Assembly: GCA_013339765.2 (NCBI GenBank)
Contig: CM023450.1
Coordinates: 99,923,920-99,987,919 of the forward strand
Length of the DNA: 64,000 nt
Direction of reading: 5' to 3'
From: Haemaphysalis longicornis
Lineage: Eukaryota > Arthropoda > Arachnida > Ixodida > Ixodidae
This document shows, one piece after another, positions 12,545 through 24,689 of the stretch (within the stretch, counting starts at the first letter, position 1; every line of letters starts with the position of its first letter). Under the pieces are notes generated by a model. The model saw nothing but the letters and a program-made list of their open reading frames with translations, was not told where the DNA came from and searched no databases. The position numbers and the translations under genes are program-made.

Positions 12545-12655
12545 GACCGTGTCGAAATGGTGCATTCAGATAGACGTGAGCTTCAAACGCGAGGGCCCCC
12601 GGCTCAATTCCGAACACGAAAAGCGTTTTCTTTTCTTTTTCTTTTTTTTTTTACT
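12545..12655 (+). other. tRNA-like SINE fragment
   Basis: A degenerate A-box-like region (ATGGTGCATTCAG) and a B-box-like CGGCTCAATTCC are followed by a long T-rich stretch (12624-12652), as expected for a Pol III-derived SINE relic. Confidence 0.35.
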
Positions 12656-12715
12656 TGGGGCGCTTGATCTGCCTTCGCTTATCATAACCATAGTGCTGTG
12701 AACCCAGGGCGTCGA

Positions 12716-12850
12716 ACCGGAATTTTTGCAGGTTCGGTTCGGCTTCAGGTTCTAGCCATTCGGGTTCGGTTCCGGGTTCGGTTCCCGAGCCCCATTCCGT
12801 TCTTGTTCGAACCGGTTCGAACTGGTTCAAACAAATTCGAACGGGTTTGG
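12716..12850. repeat. GGTTCGG/GGTTC-rich degenerate tract, copy 1
   Basis: Repeated GGTTCGG, GGTTC and the complementary GAACC over 135 bases. A similar tract lies at 16408-16600. Confidence 0.85.
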
Positions 12851-13409
12851 AGAGAAAAGCAGGAGTGCTTTCTTTTTACTTTTTTAGTGCTGCGTTTCCG
12901 TTTCTCCGTAAGGTCGGTGTACAAACAAATTCATAGTGTAGGTTTTTTTTTTGTGTGTGAATTTTGTCTTGACCAACTTGATTGTGCAATCCACTGCAAA
13001 ATGTTTTTCATGGGAGGCCAACAATTACAACACTAACCGATGCGAAGCAAAAGGCTCTCAGGGACACTTAACTGCTTGCGTCTGTGAGGGTGCAAGCATT
13101 ACACTAATTTTATATTTGCTAATTCATTTTAGTTCATTAGCACGATTGAGTTTAATTCTATACTTGGCTCATAAACCCGCAGTTTCATTGACCGCCGTTA
13201 CTTTCTTGAGAAAAGCAACAACGATGGCCCTACGTAGCCGTCGCGGTGCCGCCTCGTGCTCCACTTCCATCAACGACCACGAAAGGGGTTGCACCTCATC
13301 TCTAAATAATACATCCTTGGGAAGCCTCTTTGGCGGGCAGGCAACTTTTTTGGAGCGCACAGAGCCTGGCCACCCATCCGCCACCCTTTTTTGGGATCAT
13401 CAAATGTAG

Positions 13410-13534
13410 CCACACACGCTCGCACATTTGCACGCATCGCAAGCGCACGCACACGCACACAATCAGACACACGCATGCCCGCGCGCGCGCACAACACACA
13501 CACACAGAGACAAGCAGACACGCACGCACGCACG
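13410..13534. repeat. (CA)n/(CACG)n/(GC)n microsatellite
   Basis: Alternating purine-pyrimidine tract of CACA, CACG and GCGC units. Open frames over it are low-complexity. Confidence 0.95.
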
Positions 13535-14123
13535 TATTTTCGCTCAATGAGGCAAGTAATGCTTTCGTATTGGAAATAAATTTGGCTGATCGGCTACACT
13601 TTTCATGTACTATAGTTTCTACGGCGTTTTATCTTTAACGCGGGAGCTTTAGCAGTGCTAGAAGTCGAAAAATGCACAGCCTCGACGTCAAGAGAGACAA
13701 AACGTTTTTTATTGAGCATTAGGTGAGAGGTGCATGGTCTCTTATTTCAGGAATCCATGCGCCGCCTTCGCTTGACTTGCCCTCTCGACCAGGAGAAGTT
13801 GATTTATAGTTAGGGAGCTTGACAGCAGTTTCTCCCACTGCACAGGGAATGGGGAAATGGATGGCAGGGCTGGTTATTGTCGCACTCGCATATAATTGCC
13901 TTGAGAATGCTTGGATGGTAGCAGAATTTACATTGGGCGTCGAATTGCGGTGGGGCTAATTGGTGCATCCTGACTGGATGTAGAACTGTGTTAGTCTGCA
14001 TTAGCCTGAGTGTGGTTCCCTGACTCCTCGTGGGTGTTGGATGTGGTGCCTGGAGCGTTGTTCTATGGCGCCTGTAGTGTTGTGCGATTTCTTGGAAGAT
14101 TGTAAGCGGTGTGGGTTCCGGCT
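13535..14123. other. No recognisable gene
   Basis: No coding exon or repeat family recognised. Confidence 0.5.
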
Positions 14124-14280
14124 AGAGCACTGCACGGGCCCGGGCCGGCCCGAAAGCCCGGGCCGCCCGAAGTCGATTATCGGTGGGCCCGGGCCGGGCC
14201 CGGGCTCAATGCCGCGGGCCCGGGCCGGGCTCGGGCTCGACGCCGTGGGCCCGGGCCGGGCTCGGGCTTCAATTCATAGG
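14124..14280. repeat. GGGCCCGGGCC-rich palindromic tract
   Basis: About 155 bases built from GGGCCCGGGCCGGGC-type units with spacers such as TCGACGCCG. It is strongly self-complementary and far higher in GC than its flanks. Confidence 0.92.
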
Positions 14281-14599
14281 CACGGCCGTTAATAGGTACG
14301 ACGTGAAGTGTAGAAAAGAGCATCAAAATGAATATTTTTGGTTCATTTTTGCGCGCTTCTTGGTGTTAGTTGTACGCATTGTTTTGAAAACGTGTTTTGC
14401 TAGGTCTGATGGTCACTATACTGCAATTTTAATGACATTTCTTGTACTACATCAAGATTTTATATTTTGGTGTATAAATACCAAAGATACGATTACAAGG
14501 AATGCCCAAGAGGGGAAGGAATTAATTCAGACATCCTGGAGCTGTGCACCTATGGTTATGTATGTACACGTGTGTTTTAGATGTTGCACCAATTAAAAT

Positions 14600-14665
14600 G
14601 TGGCTGCCGTGGCCGGGAATCAAACTCGCGTGCCAGAGAAACACCACGTCTTAACAACCACTGCA
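14600..14665 (-). other. tRNA-like SINE head fragment
   Basis: The minus strand carries CGAGTTTGATTCCCGGCC, a B box, within a tRNA-like stretch. The A-box half is degenerate. Confidence 0.4.
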
Positions 14666-15244
14666 GGTGAAGTATTTCAACGCGCGTACATACTCGTTGA
14701 TTCAAATGCGGATCAAAAAATTTCAACAATACCAACTTGTGGCCGCGACAACACGTGAAGTTGCCAAGAGTCTAGCTAGCTGGTCATCAAAGGTGATGGT
14801 GTCTCTAGTGTAAGAATACGAGCTATTATTAGCCGATGTGGCGTGAACTGCAGACGGTGACGTGCACTTTTAAACCCTTAATTTTTGCGTTTCAGTTAAT
14901 GACGTGCTTGTACAGACTAGATGCTCCGTCTGATCGCTCGGAAACTAATAAACAAACTTTCTTCAGCGTCATAGACCGGGCCTGGTCACACACGCGCGGG
15001 ACCTCCCTTCCTCCGTGACCTCGTGGGCGAGATCTCTTGCAGTGAGATGGGCGTATCCGTCGCTTCTGAATTCACATCTGAAATCTGGCCAGTCGATCCA
15101 TTCTGAACATACAAACAGTGCAAAGAACCCGAGGACTAGGAGTCAGGAAAACAAAAGCAAGCGCTGTGTTTTCAGCGCTTGTCTGCGGTTTCCTTCCGCC
15201 TCGTGTTTTTTTTTTTTTTTCGCTGTTTGTATGTTCGTTGCCTG

Positions 15245-15720
15245 TCATGAAGGAGTGGGCCGGGGTCTACACAAGACCTTCCTGTTTGGCGTGTTGTTTT
15301 TTAGGATGTGTGCCACCCATCCCGATTTGAGGCTGCTGCATGCCTCTCGTGAATCCGAGACTATGCTGGTAGTTTTTATTTGCGTCAAGGCGAGAGCGAT
15401 GACAAGTTTGTCCGTTTCTTTAGCTGTCGCTCGTGAAATAGGCGCATTGGTCAGGTGTTCCCGTCCGTCTGTCACCACGGCCACCATGGCACTTTTACCG
15501 TTGTAGAGGGCTGCGTCGGTGCACGCTGTGGTAGGAGATTGGGAATAAGAATTGTTTGGCGCATTCGCGCGTGCTGCCCTGCGGCGCTGATGGCAGTTCG
15601 GGTGCATATTTCTCGGGACTGGATGCACTTTAATGTATTTACCCCAAGATTTCTTCATGGCCTGTGACTGGGACTGGCCCTGCGGAATCCACTTGAGTTT
15701 GGGTAGCGTTTTGCGACCTG
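15245..15720 (-). mobile_element. LINE ORF2 remnant: RNase H domain fragment
   Basis: The minus-strand frame (15658-15245, 137 residues) reads VPRNMHPN, then a CTDAALY start typical of the first catalytic Asp strand of LINE-encoded RNase H, then ALALTQIKTTSIVSDSREA, the helix and Asp strand. This is the same arrangement as the RNase H segment at 52.1-52.4 kb (ADAADY...ALAMVAS...ISDSKSA). The conserved frame upstream continues to about 15720. It has no reverse transcriptase and no 3' end nearby. It is a truncated pseudogene of a tick-type LINE that carries RNase H. Confidence 0.7.
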
Positions 15721-16407
15721 ATCGTGTGCGGCCGAGCCATGCCCTCTGATTTGACGAGTGTCAACTCTTACCGGTCAGGCGTGGCAGGTGGCGTTTAGAG
15801 GGATTTCATTCTCCCAACCTTCGACCTACTAGTAGACGGGCTAGAAGGAAGGAACGGCTCTAATCGGGCTCACTTACTATAGGAAAACTTTGGTAATAGC
15901 AACTTGCCAATGACACTTCAGGGAAAGGTGACAGCGATTGGATTCTAGTAAAGATAGTGGCTTAGTGAATTCATAAGCAGTGGTAGTGGTCGCTGGTACT
16001 CCGAGTATGCAGAACGGTAGCACAAAGGCAGATAAGCTATTGAGGAACGCTGTCCTATTTCCCTCGCCTCAAACCAGTTGATCGCTCTTTTTTTTCTGTT
16101 GTGTTGCTTCCAACCGCCATACCTTATATGAATAGTTGTTTCAAAAACTATTGGATGCATAGGAAATATGCATTAGGTAAGTATTTACTAACTTCAGTGC
16201 GAAAAAACAATCTTATGCTAGAAACAAAACCGCTCAATGCGTGCATAAAGGACATTTTATGGTATTTATGTTGTCGTCACCCAAAAACTGTCCGGCTCTC
16301 TGTGAGCACACAAATTTTCTGAATGGTTGAGAGAGGAGAGTGTCGCAAAATTTAGAAATGCCAACGGCCACAAAAATGTCGAGGTTAGTCCGACCGACTC
16401 GATACTT
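15721..16407. other. No recognisable gene
   Basis: Short open frames only. A GTAAGTAT donor-like match near 16176 has no supporting exon. Confidence 0.5.
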
Positions 16408-16600
16408 TTCCGTTCGACTCTAACCGTTCCCAGAACCGTTTCACTAACCATTTCCGGAACCGATTCCGAACGGTTCCTTCGATTCTTCCCGGTTCGGGTT
16501 CAATTTCAAAATGGTAGAAAAAATACAACTTCGGTTCGGTTCCCGTTGCTGGCAAAAATTCGGTTTCGGTTCGGTTCTGGTTCCGGTTCGACACCCTGAT
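16408..16600. repeat. GGTTCGG/GAACC-rich degenerate tract, copy 2
   Basis: Dense GGTTC, GAACC and CGGTTCGGTTC motifs in both orientations, like 12716-12850. Confidence 0.85.
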
Positions 16601-16604
16601 GTGA

Positions 16605-16700
16605 ACCCCATTGGCTAAAGTTGGCTTTCCTGCAGTGCGTTTTGGTGCGACATCGAAGAACATCAGTAAGGCATAAGAAGCTTCGCTTTCAATAGCTCCG
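16605..16700 (-). mobile_element. Fragment of the tRNA-derived SINE family with AAAACGCACTGCAG
   Basis: On the minus strand, GCTTCTTATGCCTTA...CCAAAACGCACTGCAGGAAAGCC matches in order the body of the element at 31355-31690 (GCTTCCTATGCCTAA...CCAAAACGCACTGCAGAAAAGC). Only the body is present. Confidence 0.6.
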
Positions 16701-17745
16701 CTTTACAAAATTAGCCGGGGATTACGATACTCCCTAATGCGATATTTGGTCGCAGAAGCAGTGCGCTGAGGCACCACCCACTCGTGGGTTCTCTCGACGG
16801 CACCTGTGATGAGCCTCTGCGTGGGCGGCGCGAAGTGCGCCTTAGGAAGAGACCGCGAACGGCGTCTTAAGCGAACGCACATCATAATCACGCGCACGCT
16901 CGCCTCCTGTTTTCGCCAAGAGTCGCGCCGTCCAGCGCCTTGTGCGAACACAGCATACTGCCCCATCTTCGGACCGCGCTGGCTCACGCCGCCACGGCGA
17001 ACCACCCTCCCCTCCCAATTTCGCGACACTCTCCACCTTTGCTTTATTTCATCATTCACTTTTTCTTTCACTAGCCATCGTTCCCTCAGTTACGCCGACA
17101 ACGCGGCTCAGCCCGGAGACGGCCGCCGAAGGGCTGCGCCCTAAAACTGTTGTTAGCAGGTGGGATGCGATCATTTCACACATCCGCCCCGCACCCGAGA
17201 AACTTTGTTCAGGTCACTTAGGGAAATGTAACTTTCTAAGATGGCTGACGAGTATCTTGATGGCGCGTGTTCGCCCCGCACGCGGACGCTGTGAAGCCCA
17301 CTGAAGAAGACTGCATTTTATCAAAAGACTAGAGGGACATTGTACGTTTCCTTTTGGTTTTGTTGGATTTAAAAATGTCAATCAAACAGGCATTTCAGCA
17401 AAATTAAAAAAAAACATTAAAAAATTACCTTAACATTAAAGTCTGTTATAATCAGCACCCGTATTTATATAAACCCTATAATTATTTCTAATAACCACGC
17501 TTAATGTCCTAAATTCATATTCAACACTTTCCATTACGCGTATCCTCGTGTTTTCGTGATAAAGCAACGGGTAGATTCTAGTTCTCTCAGTATTTTAGGC
17601 GGGCATTGTAATGACCTCAATTTCGTCATTAGAAGCTTTTTGTAATCCTTAAGTCATTTGTAAGTTCTTTGGCGTGCTTTCGGTGACACAGTTTCTTATA
17701 CTGGAAAAGTAAGATACAGTTGCAAGTTTTTGGTGGCCCAAATCA
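16701..17745. other. No recognisable gene
   Basis: Overlapping frames of 112-122 residues on opposite strands (16703-17144) have no motif. 17330-17745 is AT-rich. Confidence 0.5.
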
Positions 17746-17749
17746 CACC

Positions 17750-17812
17750 GCAAATTACGCTTCCAAACCGGAAACCGTTACCACTCGGCCACGATTCCGT
17801 TCTGATAAACAA
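17750..17812 (-). other. tRNA-like fragment
   Basis: The minus strand reads GAATCGTGGCCGAGTGGTAA, a good A box resembling a tRNA-Ser 5' half. No B box or cloverleaf completes it, so it is a tRNA-derived SINE relic or pseudo-tRNA. Confidence 0.4.
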
Positions 17813-17815
17813 ATA

Positions 17816-19118
17816 CAGTCGACTCCCGTTATTACGAACTACACAGGTACCGTAAGAAATGTAGAACTAACTTAACTTACAATTTAAAAAACGCGCAAGA
17901 ACAGCATTGTCATTAGCCCTCAACACGCCTCTTTTCTTGATTTCCTTAAAAATCTCGACATTGCGTCGCCAAGTCGAGCGTACGACTCGGGTTTCCATGA
18001 TATTTGAGACTTATCGCTAAATTGGGGCGCTGAAGGGTTCACACCGCAGGCTTTGTGTGCAACAAAGAAGTCGAGGACCTCAAAATAGAGAGATGCGTAC
18101 GCGATAGAGTTCTATACTACTATATACTAGAGGGAAATCTGGCGCCACTGTATAGAGGAGCCGCGCTTCAGCGAGCGTTCCGTCATGTACTGGGCAGGTA
18201 CGTTCCACTTGTCCTATAGCATGGCTCAAGGACAAGCTGAAAAGTTAGCTCTGGCTGCAAAAAAAAAAATACATTGCTGTAAAAGATTCTTCAAAGTCGT
18301 TTCCTTATTGCAAAATTAAAGCTGGAAAAACATTTGTTTGTCCGTGATTATTTAGGAGCTTCATGTCCGATGACAAAAAAATGTTACCCTTTGTTTATTG
18401 ATTTCACCTTCGACACAAAAACAAAGCCATTTGGCTAGCTAAGCCAAGCAGGCGAGGAACGTCACTCGCTGCAATGGCGCCGCCCATGACGGCCAGCGAT
18501 TGCAGCACTTGATTTCCGTCTAGTATATATTAGCATGAAGTTCTATGGAGTACGCCCGGTGCCAATATCAACTGGCCTACCCACCGCGGTGGCTCAGTGG
18601 CTAAGGCGTTGTGCTGCTGAGCACGAGGTCGCGGGTTCGATTACCGGCCGCGGCGGCCGCTTTTCTAATGGAGGCGAAAATAAAAAACGCCCATGTGTAC
18701 GAGATTTCGGCGCACGTTAAAGATCCCCAGTTGGTGAAATTTAATCCGGAGCCCTCCTCTACGGCGCGCCTCATCGACTGCGTTGTGTCGGCGCGTTAAG
18801 CCCTACAATCAATCAACCAACATCAACTGGCCTGTCGCTTTATCAACTGCGCGCTGCCTCCGTTTCGATGGCGCCGACATAGTAAAAAGCACGGCGTTGT
18901 ATTGGCGCTTGAACTTTTTTAGGTTTATCAAGAAAGGAAAGCCACGTCGATGCTTTTTATTCGAAATAACTTCGAATAAGAGATGTAATGGGCTATAGCT
19001 TCGAATTATCGGTCAGTTTCTTCTATTCGACTGCACGTAAAAGTGCCGAAACGAGCACCTTACTTCCAATTAACGAAAAACTTGAATTAAGCGACTTCGA
19101 ATTATCGAGAGTTGACTG
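17816..19118 (+). mobile_element. pogo/Tigger-like non-autonomous DNA transposon (host of a SINE)
   Basis: The 5' end CAGTCGACTCCCGTTATT and the reverse-complemented 3' end CAGTCAACTCTCGATAATT form terminal inverted repeats of the CAGT-start type known for pogo/Tigger elements. A TA flanks the 5' side (17814-17815). The 3' side reads GATA, so that TA is displaced or mutated. There is no transposase reading frame. A SINE inserted at 18579-18821 splits it; without the SINE the element is about 1.05 kb. Confidence 0.7.
18579..18821 (+). mobile_element. tRNA-derived SINE (Ruka-like), copy 1, with target-site duplication
   Basis: Starts with a tRNA-like head: A box GGTGGCTCAGTGGCTAAGG near 18588 and B box GGGTTCGATTACC near 18633. 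The body contains GCGGCCGCTTTTC and TTTCGGCGCACGTTAAAGAT, and the tail is an AATCAATCAACC-type simple repeat. A 12-bp duplication (ATCAACTGGCCT) flanks it at 18567-18578 and 18822-18833, direct evidence for LINE-mediated retroposition. The family is well known in ixodid ticks; the Ruka name is from memory of the family. Confidence 0.88.
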
Positions 19119-22100
19119 GATACCCGAAGGGAATGCTTCGTAGCGTGTTATCGGGACCACGAGGCGAAGAAAATAGATCATGACAACTCGATGGCATGAC
19201 AAAATTCTGAAGTGTTAAATATCGGTTCTTGCAATTTTGTTTAATGTGACTAAGGAAAGAGCTGATTTTTAATTCAAGCAAACGTGGAAAAGTTCCATTC
19301 CAAATATTCCTGTCCCTAGCATTCGGGATCAACTAAGCGAATCTTTAACATTTTTGGTGATTCACTTCTTCCTCACCTGCACTACCATCTGCATATCCCA
19401 CATCCCTTACTTGTATTTGTTTCAGCTATCCCATTGCCATCACGGCCACACATCAGCTGTTCAACCCTCAAGAAACTTCTTACTTGATTTAGCATAAGTA
19501 TTCGTATATTATGCTGGCGCAACACGTAAAGTAAATTGCCATAACGTGCAATCTGAAATGCGGCTACATAAGAAATGGTCACACGCCCCCCAAAGTCATG
19601 CTGATGTTCCTTTTGTTACATACTTCCGATTGTCACGGTTCGAGACCAAAAACAAATGTACCTGCCGATTGTTTCTCATTTAAACTGCGTGTGATCTATC
19701 CCGAACAACCTCATTCGCAGGTGTCAGGTTTCCGAAAACCATTATCTGGATAAATGCTTGAAACAACATTCTAGTTTCGCAAGAGAGAAAACCAGCAAAA
19801 ATCTAGGCCTTCAATCCAATTTCGTTCAGTTTCACTTCCAGGCACCCCCTCGCTTTGCGAAGGTATTCAAAGATTTTATTAAAAATAAAAATGTGTTCAT
19901 TCCCGTGTAATTTCGACGCTTCATATTTTTGACGGCGACATTTCTTTGTTTATCTGGTTGTACTCTGTGCTTAAGTTTAAAAAAAAATCTCTTCAATTTT
20001 AAGGAAGCTTTCCGGAACAACGTAACTCAATATCCCCAGGTGTTGATGCATTCGCCTACGCTAGCCGTTGTGGCGTGGACGGTAACCTTCGACGCTTGCT
20101 TGCTGAGAAAATAGTGCCTGTGAAGCACTGTGTCGCGCGTCCGTTCTTCTTCAAGATGCACCAATCTTATTGCCAAAGTACAACGGTAACATTTCAACGG
20201 TTCTTCGCAGCTTCTGTTATTTGAGGACGCACGCGTTACGACAAGGCTTTCTTGAAATTCCATCACCATTGCTTTCACCTTTGCATCGTCGTCCGTCGAC
20301 AGGAAACCCAGCTGAGAGCGAAGCCACGATTCTTCGAAGGCAGAGACCCTCGAAAGAAGGATTGGCGCACAAGATGAACGAGGGCCAATGGTACGACAAC
20401 GTATAGTGCCAGCTACCCTAAAACCACGAATATAAACCACAACCTAAATGTAAACGACCGAGTTCATAGGTGTGCCTATCCGCACTCCCACTGTCGACAC
20501 AGCCCCATCTTTCATGTTAGACCTCCAGGATTATGCAGAAATATTCGTCACCTCAAGGACGCCGTAATGTCGCTGGCTCGACCCGAGCGCCTTGTGTGAG
20601 AGAACGGGAGGCCTAAGCGAGTTTTTAGGTCGAACTGACGTCATGAATGACGTCAGGGCAGTGTAGTGTGTGGATGGGGAACTAGTGTACCCTGCAGCCG
20701 AAAAAAAGGCTGCTGAGATACGGAAAGTTCGCAAACGCCGTGTCACTGAATTGCACTGCCAGCTTAGCAAATCAGTCACGTCTAAGCTAGTTGGAAGGTC
20801 ATTGTTGTCAAGTGAAACGTTTTACGTATCAAAACTTCTCTGGCTATCCTAACTGTTTTGGGAAGTATAAAAGAAGTTTAATTCCGCACCCACAAATGCT
20901 AATCTCGCATTGCCAAATGCCTTCCTCCACTTACACACCAAACTTATTTTGCCACGATTTTTGACGTCGTTGATTCCTGGTTCAGTTGTTCTTTTTCTTC
21001 CTTTTCTCTCTTACTTTGCACCAGGAGTCCTGCACATCATCCGACTATGCAACCTCTCATACCACTTTTGCAACTTTTTTTTATCCTGCACCAAAATAAG
21101 GTTGTTTCGGGTAGAGATTAGAAATGACATCCCAACTGGCGTACAAAACTACCAAAAAGATATCGGTAGGATTCAAACCTTTTCGCTCATTCCGAATTTT
21201 CTGTGACTTCGTTTCCAAATACCTGCATATTACGACATAAAACGCCTGAAGGAGTTCAAAGCTTTCGCTCGCGATGAAATCTTTCGAGTGCCGAGCAACA
21301 TTTAAAAATTCGCGCGCGCGTAGCAGCAATGAAAATAACTTCAGAATGGATCGGAGGTAGAGCACTCGCAAATTGCACGTCATGATATTATCCCCCGGGT
21401 TACCTTCCTCAAACTCAAAATAACTAGAAAATAACGACATCGGAGAAGTTCAGAGATAACTTCAGGAGTGTCAATATAAGTTGCGACTTCTCGTATTGTT
21501 TCATTATCGGACGTTTGCGTACTTTTTTTTATCTCAAAGGCTCTTTCGCGCTCTTGTAATGAACGAGTTGGTTTGAGCCGCACTCATCGCCGAGTGCATT
21601 CCCGACTCATCGAGGGCAATTGTATTCGCCGATTTTTAGACTTCTTTCCTCGCCCGGTCGCCCGCCCTTCATACGTCCAATTATCCTTCGTTTTTTTTCC
21701 TTCGTCGTCGCGGTTTCTCTTTCAGCGCGAATGCGCATTCCTTCCAGTCGCAGGGCACAATCTCGTATTCTAATTTCATGCAAATTCTTTACGAGCTCTC
21801 CACGCCATTCAGGGACCCTAACGTCGGAAGCACGAAGCCCGGAACGCAGCGCGACGCGGAAACGCGCGTGCCCCGAGCGCAGTCAGCAACCACGTCCGCT
21901 GGGCTCAGGACGACGGCTGAGAGCAGAATAGTCGCTCTCGTCGAAAGTGGAGTTCACGAGGGCGAAGCGAAAAGAAATAAAAAGAATAAACATAGACGCA
22001 GAATTTAAACTGGTGCCGGTGAACATTGCGTTTGAGGCGTCAGGAAACGGGCCGTTTCACGGGGACACCGCCGAAGTGCATTGAGTTAACAATGAGCGGG

Positions 22101-22610
22101 AAGAGTCAGCGCAAGAATGCAAACAACTTGCGCGTTCAGAAAGTTGTGCAAACTGAACTCACTGCTTTGCTCCCTTTCCCCGCACAGCTCGACGCTGCAA
22201 ACGCTCCCTGACTGGCTTCGGTTGGTTGCTGAACGTGCATTTTTTATGCGTGTTTGGCGGCGAGAAAAACACTTCGTAGCAGCCCTTGCCGTCCTTTGTG
22301 TATCGTACAGTTTATTTGCCCCTTAAAGGAAGCAGTCGGAGTGCAGGCCTACTCCGCCCGTGAAGAGTTAAAAACGAACATGCTCCGATTCTTGCGTTTT
22401 AAAAGCTTTCAATTTTCGGTAGGTCCCGCGCATTACCGTGGCTGGCATAGATTACGAACTCGTAGTCGCCTTTGTGTTCTCCTGCAAGTGTTAGGCGATA
22501 AATAAATAGTTCCACGGCTCAATAATCCCGTCACGGTTTGCATTGCATAGCGCGTTAAGATGCTGTGTCACTTAAAACCGATGACGTTCAGAGATGCCGG
22601 ATTGTAGTCG
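19119..22610. other. No recognisable gene
   Basis: Several open frames of 100-137 residues occur (for example 20027-20440 and 21081-21440, minus). None has a motif, credible splice sites or compositional support. Nothing else supportable was seen. Confidence 0.5.
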
Positions 22611-22612
22611 TT

Positions 22613-22671
<59 letters not shown>

Positions 22672-22674
22672 TTT
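22611..22674. repeat. (TTTA)n microsatellite, 16 units
   Basis: Pure TTTA array followed by GAATACTCACAGGCCCC. The adjoining sequence suggests it may be one end of an older retroelement. Confidence 0.97.
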
Positions 22675-23053
22675 GAATACTCACAGGCCCCTTGAGGAGT
22701 TACAGAGGGGTTGGATACAGGACATGAAAGTAGTAGCACTACAGAAGTACACGCAGAACGTCATTACGGTACATATAACGAAGGTGTATTTTTGAATGAC
22801 GCAGGGGGAGAAATGAATCTGAGAGTGCCTTCAAAGCGAATATCATTAGTAGGGGGTGGGGAGGTGGGTAAGGGAGAGTGAGGAGGCGTGCTGCGAGGAA
22901 AAGATAGGTGCGCTTTATGTGGACACGAAAAAAATAGTACATCTTCGGCTGCAGTTCTCCTTCGCCAAGAGACCGATTGTCATTACACAGATATAACGAA
23001 ATAGATGCCGAAACAGGTTAGGATGTGGTATTTTTTCACCATCTCCACCTATT
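22675..23053. other. No recognisable gene
   Basis: Contains a G-rich stretch (22851-22885); otherwise nothing supportable. Confidence 0.5.
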
Positions 23054-23097
23054 TACACAAGCACGCAGGCACACGCACACGTACACGCACGCGCACG

Positions 23098-23129
<32 letters not shown>

Positions 23130-23130
23130 C
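23054..23130. repeat. (CA)n/(CACG)n microsatellite
   Basis: ACAC and ACGC units, with a pure CA core near 23096-23122. Confidence 0.96.
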
Positions 23131-23178
23131 ATGTTTTTCTTCCCATGCAAGAGTGAAATGTTACACAAACTTTGGGAA

Positions 23179-23421
23179 ACCGGCGCGGTGGCTCAGTGGT
23201 TTATCTTCTGAGCACGAGGACGGGGGTTCGATTCCGGGCCGCGGCGGCCGCTTTTCGGATGGAGGCAAGAAGTGAAAACGCCCGTGTGTTAGAGATTTCG
23301 GCGCACGTTAAAGATTCCCAGGTGGTCAAAATTAATCCGGAGCCCTCCACTACGGTGCGCCTCATCGTCTGTGCAGCGCCGGTGCGTTAGACCTCATAAT
23401 CAATCAATCAATTAATCAACC
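23179..23421 (+). mobile_element. tRNA-derived SINE (Ruka-like), copy 2
   Basis: Same layout as 18579-18821: A box GGTGGCTCAGTGG, B box GGGTTCGATTCCGGG, GCGGCGGCCGCTTTTC, TTTCGGCGCACGTTAAAGAT and an (AATC)n tail. No clear target duplication is left. A few indels in the anticodon-side region distinguish it from copy 1. Confidence 0.88.
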
Positions 23422-23717
23422 AAATCACCAATTTTAGGGAATTGTCAACTGATGCGTAGGAATTATTTCCAGAAACTCTGCTGCACATCCAACCAATTTA
23501 ACGTCAGACTCACTACGGTACACGAATTCATTGCCGCGAAGACATTTTACCTTGGGAAGCTTACACAGTCGCGTCAATACTTTAACGCCACATACTCACC
23601 TAAAGAGACACATACACAGTTTTTCCCAAGTCAGCTTCCCTACCATACGGTAGCGCCTTGCAGGCAATTGTGTCACGTGTTTTAAAGAGTCTTGGCTGCT
23701 TAAACCTGAAAATTTTG

Positions 23718-23780
23718 GCCTGCCTGCCTGCCTGCCTGCCTGCCTTTCTGCCTGCCTGCTTGCATGTCTGTATGTATGTA
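23718..23780. repeat. (CCTG)n microsatellite grading into (GTAT)n
   Basis: CCTG units from 23718 that degrade into TGTATGTATG at the right end. Confidence 0.96.
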
Positions 23781-24016
23781 CACCATTTGTCAAAATTTTG
23801 TGGCCAATCCTAAACCTTCTCGACCACAAAAAATTCAAAGAAGCGGCTTAACCTTTAAATGGGACAAAAATATTTTAAGGCAGTAAGAAAGAAAGGTGTT
23901 TTCTCTAGCTTTCCTGCATAAAAAGTTTCAGCCTCGCTCGGGACGTAAGCTTGTACATTGAATTTTTTAAAGCTTGCGCGTTTCCAGCTTGGCCCACAAA
24001 GTTTTGACAAAGACTG

Positions 24017-24318
24017 TACGTATGTACGCATGTATGTATGTATGTATGTATGTATGTATGTATGTATGTATGTATGTATGTATTAGTATGTATGTATGTA
24101 ATGTGTATGTATGTAGTGTTTTGTATGTATGTATGTGGTGTATGTATGTATGTAGTGTAGTTGTATGTATGTATGTATGTATGTATGTATGTTATGTATG
24201 TATGATGATGTATGTATGATGTATGTATGTATGTATGTATGTATGTATGTATGTATGTATGTATGTATGTATGTATGTATGTGTGAAAGTGCGTACGTAC
24301 GGACGTACGTATGTATGT
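24017..24318. repeat. (GTAT)n microsatellite, about 300 bp with interruptions
   Basis: Long TATG array interrupted by AGTATG, GTGT and GATGATG variants. The 259-residue minus-strand frame across it (23905-24684, Thr/Ile/His/Tyr-rich) is a translation of the repeat and is not a gene. Confidence 0.97.
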
Positions 24319-24689
24319 GCCTGGATTCAGAGCCAAGACTTGACAGATACTTGAACGATAAGTTATATACGCGAAACTTTTCCAAGCAACTAAATATGGA
24401 ATCTCACCAAATACATGCTTGCCAACATAGTTGAGCAAAAAGAAAACATCACGCGTATTTGAGGTAACACATCCATGCATAACGGGTACTGGCAGTGTAC
24501 GTTTACTTGAAAATACCTGTGCGCTTGTATTTCCGATAGAAAATAAAAAAGCAGGCGTTGAAAACAACGTTCTGACACAAAAATAAAAAAGCGCTTTCAC
24601 CCAGCCTAAACATAGTGGCCTCTTTGCCCCAGTTGGCCTTGCGCAAAGAAAAATCCAACCATCATAAACATAGTGGCGCGACATTGCAG

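Noticed and set aside
23905..24684. 259-residue minus-strand frame, the longest in the window
   Set aside because: It is mostly a translation of the (GTAT)n microsatellite (Tyr-Ile-His-Thr repeats).
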